Shown in pieces: positions 7,634 to 11,165 of a DNA stretch of 11,165 bases. The DNA is taken from assembly GCA_017646485.1 (NCBI GenBank), contig JAGCML010000058.1, positions 1 through 11,165 on the forward strand. Direction: 5' to 3'. The notes beneath the pieces were generated by a model, which was not told where the DNA came from, ran no database searches, and saw only the letters and a list, made by a program, of their open reading frames with translations. Numbering within the stretch: position 1 is the stretch's first letter; every line of letters begins with the position of its first letter. A program made the translations under genes and the position numbers. This DNA comes from Kiritimatiellia bacterium. GTDB lineage: Bacteria > Verrucomicrobiota > Kiritimatiellia > RFP12 > DVOR01.

Positions 7634-7667
7634 ATGTTATTTTTCATATCCCACACAACATTGTACA
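7628..7667. repeat. 11-bp inverted repeat, candidate operator
   Basis: TGTACAATGTT (7628-7638) and AACATTGTACA (7657-7667) are perfect inverted copies with an 18-nt spacer. Each arm holds the palindrome TGTACA, the two copies being 34 bp apart centre to centre. No T-run follows on either strand, so it does not look like an intrinsic terminator. One arm covers the -35 of the coaE promoter, the arrangement expected of a repressor or activator site. A stable RNA hairpin from read-through of the upstream gene is the alternative. Confidence 0.6.
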
Positions 7668-7685
7668 AAATAGACCACTCCGTCC

Positions 7686-8090
7686 TTATTCATCCGCTCG
7701 CCAACGCCGATTTGCCTTCTTTTCAGCATGATGTGACTTGTCATCTAACATCCGTGCACGCTGACGACGCGAACGACGACGCTTCTGCCGACGAATCTTC
7801 TCCTGCTCTTGTTGCTTCCGCGACTTCTCTCCGTCACGCACTTCTAAGATGCGCTCCGCTAAAGCACGTCGAGCCAACCACCGATTATCCTCTCGCGACC
7901 GACTCGACTGAATCTTCACCGCCTCCCCACTTGGCAGATGAGTCAACCGCACCGCGCTTGATGTCTTATTGATTTTTTGCCCCCCCGAACCAGAACCGAG
8001 GACGAACTGCTCACGCAATTCGTCCTCCTTCAATCCGGCTCGCGCCATCAATGCGATAATCGCTTCAATTGTTGTAGGCGAGAGAGGCAT
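7686..8090 (-). CDS. Stand-alone GGQ release-factor-like protein (ribosome rescue type)
   Basis: A 134-residue protein with only the peptidyl-tRNA hydrolysis domain of class I release factors. FVLGSGSGGQKINKTSSAV (about 29-47) contains the GGQ motif at 36-38. It is followed by HLPSGEAVKI, SSRSREDNR and LARRAL, all typical of the family. The last 45 residues form a very basic, probably helical tail rich in Arg, Lys, Gln and Glu. There is no codon-recognition domain, so it should not read stop codons. This layout matches ArfB and the mitochondrial C12orf65/mtRF-R group, which release stalled peptides from ribosomes or large subunits. The GGQKINKTSS form is closer to the mtRF-R-like bacterial proteins than to ArfB. 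It starts 15 nt after tyrS, with GGGAG as ribosome site directly after the tyrS stop, so the two are co-transcribed. Confidence 0.82.
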   Translation of the reverse strand: MPLSPTTIEAIIALMARAGLKEDELREQFVLGSGSGGQKINKTSSAVRLTHLPSGEAVKIQSSRSREDNRWLARRALAERILEVRDGEKSRKQQEQEKIRRQKRRRSRRQRARMLDDKSHHAEKKANRRWRADE

Positions 8091-8105
8091 AAACCATTCA
8101 CTCCC

Positions 8106-9377
8106 TTACTGCACACGCAGCAAGAAGTAATTCTTTTTACCCTGGCGCAAGAGCACCACCTTGCCTTCAATCAATTGTTCATCTGCGACCACCGCATTCA
8201 CGTCGGTCACCTTAATGTTATTGATTGAAAGACCACCGCCCTGAATCAAACGGCGTGCTTCGCTCTTACTCTTCACGAAACCACAAGCCGTCACCACGTC
8301 CATGACGGGTTGGCCTGCGACTGCTTCCAAGGTGGCCGAGGGCACATCGGCTGCGATTCCTTCAAGATCGGTCGCCGTCAACCCTTCCAAAGAACCACCA
8401 AACAGCACCGCAGAGGCCTTCTTTGCCGATTCAAGACCAGCCTCACCATGCACTGCACGTGTCAATTCTTCAGCCAAAACACGCTGCGGTTCGCGCAACT
8501 CAGGATGTTCCTTTAAAGAAGCTTCCAATTCAGCAATGCGGTCTTCGTCCAAGAAGGTGAAAATACGCAAATAACGAATCGCATCAGCATCCAACGTGCG
8601 AAGGAAGAACTGATAGAACGCATAAACGCTCGTCTTATCCGCATTCAAGAAGATGGCATTGCCCGCAGACTTACCAAACTTCTGGCCATTTGCATCACAC
8701 ACCAAAGGAATCGTCAACCCATGGCATTCAGAACCCGGATTCAAACGGTGAATCAAATCCGTACCCGCCGTGATATTGCCCCACTGGTCTGCACCACCCA
8801 CCTGCATCGTGCACCCATAGTGCTTGTTCAGATAGTAGAAGTCGTACCCCTGGAGAATCTGATAGGTGAATTCCGTGAAGGTCATCGAATTCGTCTCAGC
8901 ATTCAAACGCTTCTGCACAGAATCCTTTGCCAACATCGGCTTCATGCGGAATAAGGTACCCACTTCACGCAAGAAGGGCAAAACCGAATAGTCCTTGTAC
9001 CAATCGTAGTTGTTGAGCAAAATAGCAGGATTCGTTGGATGATTGAAATCCAAAAAGCGAGAAAGATTTTCCTTAATCCCCTCCACGTTACGTTGCAATT
9101 CCTCTACAGAAAGGAAGTTACGTTCCGTCGAGCGACCCGAGGGGTCACCAATCATTCCCGTTGCACCCCCAACCAATGCAATCACCTTGTGACCCGCACG
9201 CTGGAACTGGGCCAATGTCTGAATAGCCACATAATTACCCGCCTGCAAACAAGAGGCCGTCGGATCAAAACCCACATACACCGTCTGGGGCTTTTCCAAC
9301 AATTCAGCCATCTTTGCTTCATCACACGTGCAAGTATCAACCAAATGACGCGACTTCAAAAAATCAAAAAATTTCAT
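8106..9377 (-). CDS. tyrS: Tyrosyl-tRNA synthetase
   Basis: Charges tRNA-Tyr. Starting at the ATG at 9377, the 423-residue protein has YVGFDPTA (34-41, tyrosine pocket), ALVGGATGMIGDPSGRS, FTYQILQGYDF (Tyr172, Gln176, Asp179), QVGGADQWGNITAG, the KMSKS-equivalent KFGKS (233-237) and a C-terminal S4 RNA-binding domain (from about 358). The class I HIGH motif is QAGN (45-48). The second His to Asn change is a known tolerated variant, but loss of the first His is unusual. Numbering from 9377 matches the Geobacillus stearothermophilus enzyme residue for residue here. A second ATG at 9386 would add three residues, but AAGG lies only two bases before it, against 11 bases for 9377. The GGQ gene follows 15 nt downstream. 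Confidence 0.95.
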   Translation of the reverse strand: MKFFDFLKSRHLVDTCTCDEAKMAELLEKPQTVYVGFDPTASCLQAGNYVAIQTLAQFQRAGHKVIALVGGATGMIGDPSGRSTERNFLSVEELQRNVEGIKENLSRFLDFNHPTNPAILLNNYDWYKDYSVLPFLREVGTLFRMKPMLAKDSVQKRLNAETNSMTFTEFTYQILQGYDFYYLNKHYGCTMQVGGADQWGNITAGTDLIHRLNPGSECHGLTIPLVCDANGQKFGKSAGNAIFLNADKTSVYAFYQFFLRTLDADAIRYLRIFTFLDEDRIAELEASLKEHPELREPQRVLAEELTRAVHGEAGLESAKKASAVLFGGSLEGLTATDLEGIAADVPSATLEAVAGQPVMDVVTACGFVKSKSEARRLIQGGGLSINNIKVTDVNAVVADEQLIEGKVVLLRQGKKNYFLLRVQ

Positions 9378-9411
9378 CGTTCTCATTACCTTACATTAAT
9401 AAAACACGCAA

Positions 9412-9420
9412 AGTATACCA
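9412..9420 (-). promoter_or_regulatory. tyrS promoter, extended -10
   Basis: On the minus strand TGGTATACT (9420-9412) is an extended -10 element, followed by TTGCG. No convincing -35 is seen 16-18 nt upstream, as is common for extended -10 promoters. Transcription should begin near 9405, leaving a short leader without room for a T-box or attenuator. Confidence 0.55.
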
Positions 9421-9533
9421 AACTTTCCAGAGGAGAAATAGAAAAAAGCACGGGCCCTACCAACCGGTGCGCCACCCCTCGCCCACATTTTCTCTGGTTC
9501 TGCGAAAAAGAAGATGGTTTTTCTTTCATTAAA

Positions 9534-9542
9534 TGATATACT
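9534..9542 (+). promoter_or_regulatory. marC-like gene promoter, extended -10
   Basis: TGATATACT (9534-9542) is an extended -10 followed by TTACG, closely resembling the divergent tyrS element. No good -35 is present. Transcription should start near 9549, about 20 nt before the ATG at 9570. A GGAGG ribosome site lies at 9558-9562. The 115 bp between the two divergent -10 elements contain no gene. Confidence 0.58.
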
Positions 9543-9569
9543 TTACGCAATTCTTTTGGAGGTTGTCAA

Positions 9570-10238
9570 ATGATTGATGCGCTCTTATTTGCTTGGAGTA
9601 ACTTTGTAAAACTCTTCTTTCTCTTTTGCCCCTTCTTCGTCCTAAACATGTTTCTCTCTCTCACGGAGGGCGCAAGTCGAGCCGATAAACGTTATGTGGC
9701 GATTCATGTCACCTATGTGGTGCTCATCGTGGCGGTGATTTCCTACTTCGCCGGCAATGCCTTTCTTAATCTCTTTGGGCTTGATTTAGATGGCTTTCGC
9801 ATTGGTTCAGGTGTCCTCTTGATGATTATGGCACAAAAACTTGCCCTCGGTAGCGAAACGCCCACTGCGACCTCTCGCCCGAAGAGTGTTCGTGAAATTA
9901 TCGTGGTGCCGCTTGCGATTCCCATTATCATGGGGCCAGCCTGTGTCTCTCCAATTATCATTATCGGCGCAGAAGCCTTAAGAGCACCAGAGGTCTCTTG
10001 GTTTACCATTGCCTTCGGCATCATTGGTTTCTTAGTTGCGATTCTTGCTTTAGGCACGATTCTCTACTTCTCGGAGGCATTAGAGCGCCTCTTTGGCAAG
10101 AATATCATCCGTATCTTCTCTAAAATTTCTGGTGTTATTCTGATGGCTATGGCCGCACAGATGATTGCACGCGGTTTCTTTGCATTCCTCGACAAGTCTA
10201 CCGTCGGAACGAAAATCCTTGAAGCGATTACACAATGA
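9570..10238 (+). CDS. MarC-family integral membrane protein
   Basis: A 222-residue membrane protein with about six hydrophobic segments. Family features are FLSLTEG near residue 28, FRIGSGVLLMIMAQKL (about 76-91), VVPLAIPIIMGPACVSPIII (about 112-131) and a C-terminal helix ILMAMAAQMIARGF. MarC proteins are inner-membrane proteins of unknown transport function; the old link to multiple antibiotic resistance has not held up. The segment that usually reads NPIGxxPxFL is CPFFVLNMFL here, so the first conserved Asn is missing. The ATG follows GGAGG by 7 nt. The TGA stop overlaps the ATG of the downstream ABC ATPase (ATGA), which predicts translational coupling. Family membership is clear; function is not. 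Confidence 0.87.
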   Translation: MIDALLFAWSNFVKLFFLFCPFFVLNMFLSLTEGASRADKRYVAIHVTYVVLIVAVISYFAGNAFLNLFGLDLDGFRIGSGVLLMIMAQKLALGSETPTATSRPKSVREIIVVPLAIPIIMGPACVSPIIIIGAEALRAPEVSWFTIAFGIIGFLVAILALGTILYFSEALERLFGKNIIRIFSKISGVILMAMAAQMIARGFFAFLDKSTVGTKILEAITQ

Positions 10239-11165
10239 ACACCTTTACCGTTACACTCGCTGAACAACCTTGGCAGATTACCGCTGGCCAGCAATGGGTC
10301 ATTACAGGCCCTATCGCTTGCGGAAAGACGTGGATTGCCACACAACTGGCTCGCCGTTATCCCGATGTGGTAGCCCTTGTCACCTTTGGAGACCAAACCG
10401 CCTCTGCGGGGGCTTCATGGACGGAAGCACGCTATCACGGGTCTATTGAATATGATTTCAAAACCGTAGCCGACCGCTTGACCTACGAAGCAATCCACTG
10501 TGTTAGCCCCTTTGAAGTACGACCTCCTGAACTTGAAGAGCGTGCCGCCTTCAAAGCCTTGCGCGAACGATTAGAGCGCACCCTCAAATTGAGCTCTTTA
10601 CTGGACACTTGGACGGTGCATCTCAGCAATGGCGAGCAACGTCGTTTACTCTTGGCGCGCGCCATTTTACGTCAGACGCCAGTCCTCATTTTGGACGATC
10701 CCTACGCAGGTCTTGACGAAGAAATGCGCGAAGCATTGACCGAGACGCTGGCGGCACTCGCACAAGAGGGACGCACGCTCATTCTCACCGTGCGAAATGA
10801 AGACGAAATCCCCGCCTTTATCACCCACCGACTTAGCCTTGAGCATCGCCAAATTACTTCACAAGGGCCGTACAAGCCTCGCCTTCGCACCTCCGAAAAG
10901 CTCGCCTTTAAGCGCAATCCACCCTCGTTAGACACGCCTTGTGTCTTGGCTATTCGCGCCCTTTCGCACAAGCCTGGCGAGAGAGAACTCTTTCATGGCC
11001 TTGACTGGGAGGTTCACCAAGGAGAACGTTGGGTTATTACGGGCCCCAATGGTTCTGGTAAAACCACGCTGTTCTCTTTAATTGCAGGTGACAATCCCTT
11101 CGCCTATGCCTGTGACATTGCCTATTTCGGCAAACACCTTGGGCCAGGCGTTCCGCTCTGGAGCA
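10235..11165 (+). CDS. ModF/PhrA-like tandem ABC ATPase, N-terminal part (runs off the window)
   Basis: An open frame of 310 codons from an ATG overlapping the marC-like stop, with no stop before the window ends. The first ATPase domain has Walker A GPIACGKT (25-32), signature LSNGEQ (130-135) and Walker B LILDDP (151-156), followed by YAGLD. The second domain begins near 235, with Walker A GPNGSGKTT (270-278) and then LIAGDNPFAYACDIAYFGKH. That sequence closely follows the ModF pattern in which the second domain has GDHP and DLTLFG. There are no membrane segments, so this is a soluble tandem ATPase. ModF sits near molybdate transport genes in E. coli, but its role is unsettled. In the first domain the catalytic Glu after Walker B is Asp155, and the H-loop position is Arg187 (TVRNEDEIP), so this domain may bind ATP more than hydrolyse it. 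No ribosome site is obvious and expression probably depends on coupling. Confidence 0.85.
   Translation, partial: MNTFTVTLAEQPWQITAGQQWVITGPIACGKTWIATQLARRYPDVVALVTFGDQTASAGASWTEARYHGSIEYDFKTVADRLTYEAIHCVSPFEVRPPELEERAAFKALRERLERTLKLSSLLDTWTVHLSNGEQRRLLLARAILRQTPVLILDDPYAGLDEEMREALTETLAALAQEGRTLILTVRNEDEIPAFITHRLSLEHRQITSQGPYKPRLRTSEKLAFKRNPPSLDTPCVLAIRALSHKPGERELFHGLDWEVHQGERWVITGPNGSGKTTLFSLIAGDNPFAYACDIAYFGKHLGPGVPLWS

Noticed and set aside
7628-7667. Inverted repeat as an intrinsic terminator for tyrS and the GGQ gene
   Set aside because: The stem is AT-rich, the loop is 18 nt, and no T-run follows on either strand.
7634-7972. A 112-codon plus-strand open frame opposite the GGQ gene
   Set aside because: Antisense to a well-supported gene, low-complexity Ala/Ser/Asp/His composition, no family resemblance.
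9450-9475. Weak hairpin GCACGG/CCGGTGC between the divergent promoters
   Set aside because: Only about six pairs with a bulge, no T-run, and not positioned to be transcribed from either promoter.
9387-9569. T-box or aminoacyl-tRNA-responsive leader for tyrS
   Set aside because: The extended -10 lies only about 35 nt before the start codon, leaving no space for a leader, and no T-box core sequence was seen.
9743-10396. Minus-strand open frames opposite the marC-like and ABC genes
   Set aside because: Shadows of two clear plus-strand membrane and ATPase genes; no motifs of their own.

Overview
This window looks like an ordinary chromosomal segment of a Gram-negative bacterium with mid-range GC. 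Nearly all of it is housekeeping and metabolic genes. A KdsD-type arabinose-5-phosphate isomerase implies Kdo/LPS. The coaE-rho neighbourhood, a stand-alone GGQ release-factor-like protein and the style of KdsD and TyrS suggest Verrucomicrobiota or a relative in the PVC group. That placement is inferred from family resemblance only and was not tested. I see no mobile element, CRISPR array, rRNA or tRNA gene, or prophage.

Layout. At the left edge is the 3' end of a plus-strand arsenate reductase/LMW phosphatase (1-162). It converges on a minus-strand gene across a perfect 13-bp bidirectional terminator hairpin (216-249). From about 9.4 kb down to 0.27 kb all genes lie on the minus strand. In transcription order these are tyrS and a GGQ-motif ribosome-rescue-like gene, then a 153-bp gap with a promoter and a long inverted repeat. 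Next come coaE, rho and a UbiA-family prenyltransferase (gaps of 18 and 1 nt), a DtxR/MntR-type metalloregulator with its own promoter, kdsD, an intrinsic terminator, holA, and a NagX/HGSNAT-like membrane acyltransferase. On the far right, divergent from tyrS, a MarC-family membrane protein overlaps by ATGA the start of a ModF-like tandem ABC ATPase that runs off the window.

How the genes work together. tyrS and the GGQ gene form a translation pair. coaE (CoA synthesis), rho (transcription termination) and the prenyltransferase (polyprenyl-phosphate lipid chemistry) share one promoter that overlaps an inverted repeat. The metalloregulator and kdsD can be transcribed separately. holA and the acyltransferase lie behind a terminator, so they probably depend on read-through or on a promoter inside kdsD.

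The points that merit attention are regulatory and protein-level. Four promoters share an extended -10 of the form TGnTATACT or TGnTATCAT. An 11-bp inverted repeat sits on the -35 of the coaE-rho promoter. Tyrosyl-tRNA synthetase has QAGN in place of HIGH. Rho has a disordered N-terminal extension of about 165 residues. The first ATPase domain of the ModF-like protein is degenerate. An intrinsic terminator lies inside the longest holA reading frame, which moves the holA start downstream. I did not find a clearly new multi-gene system.
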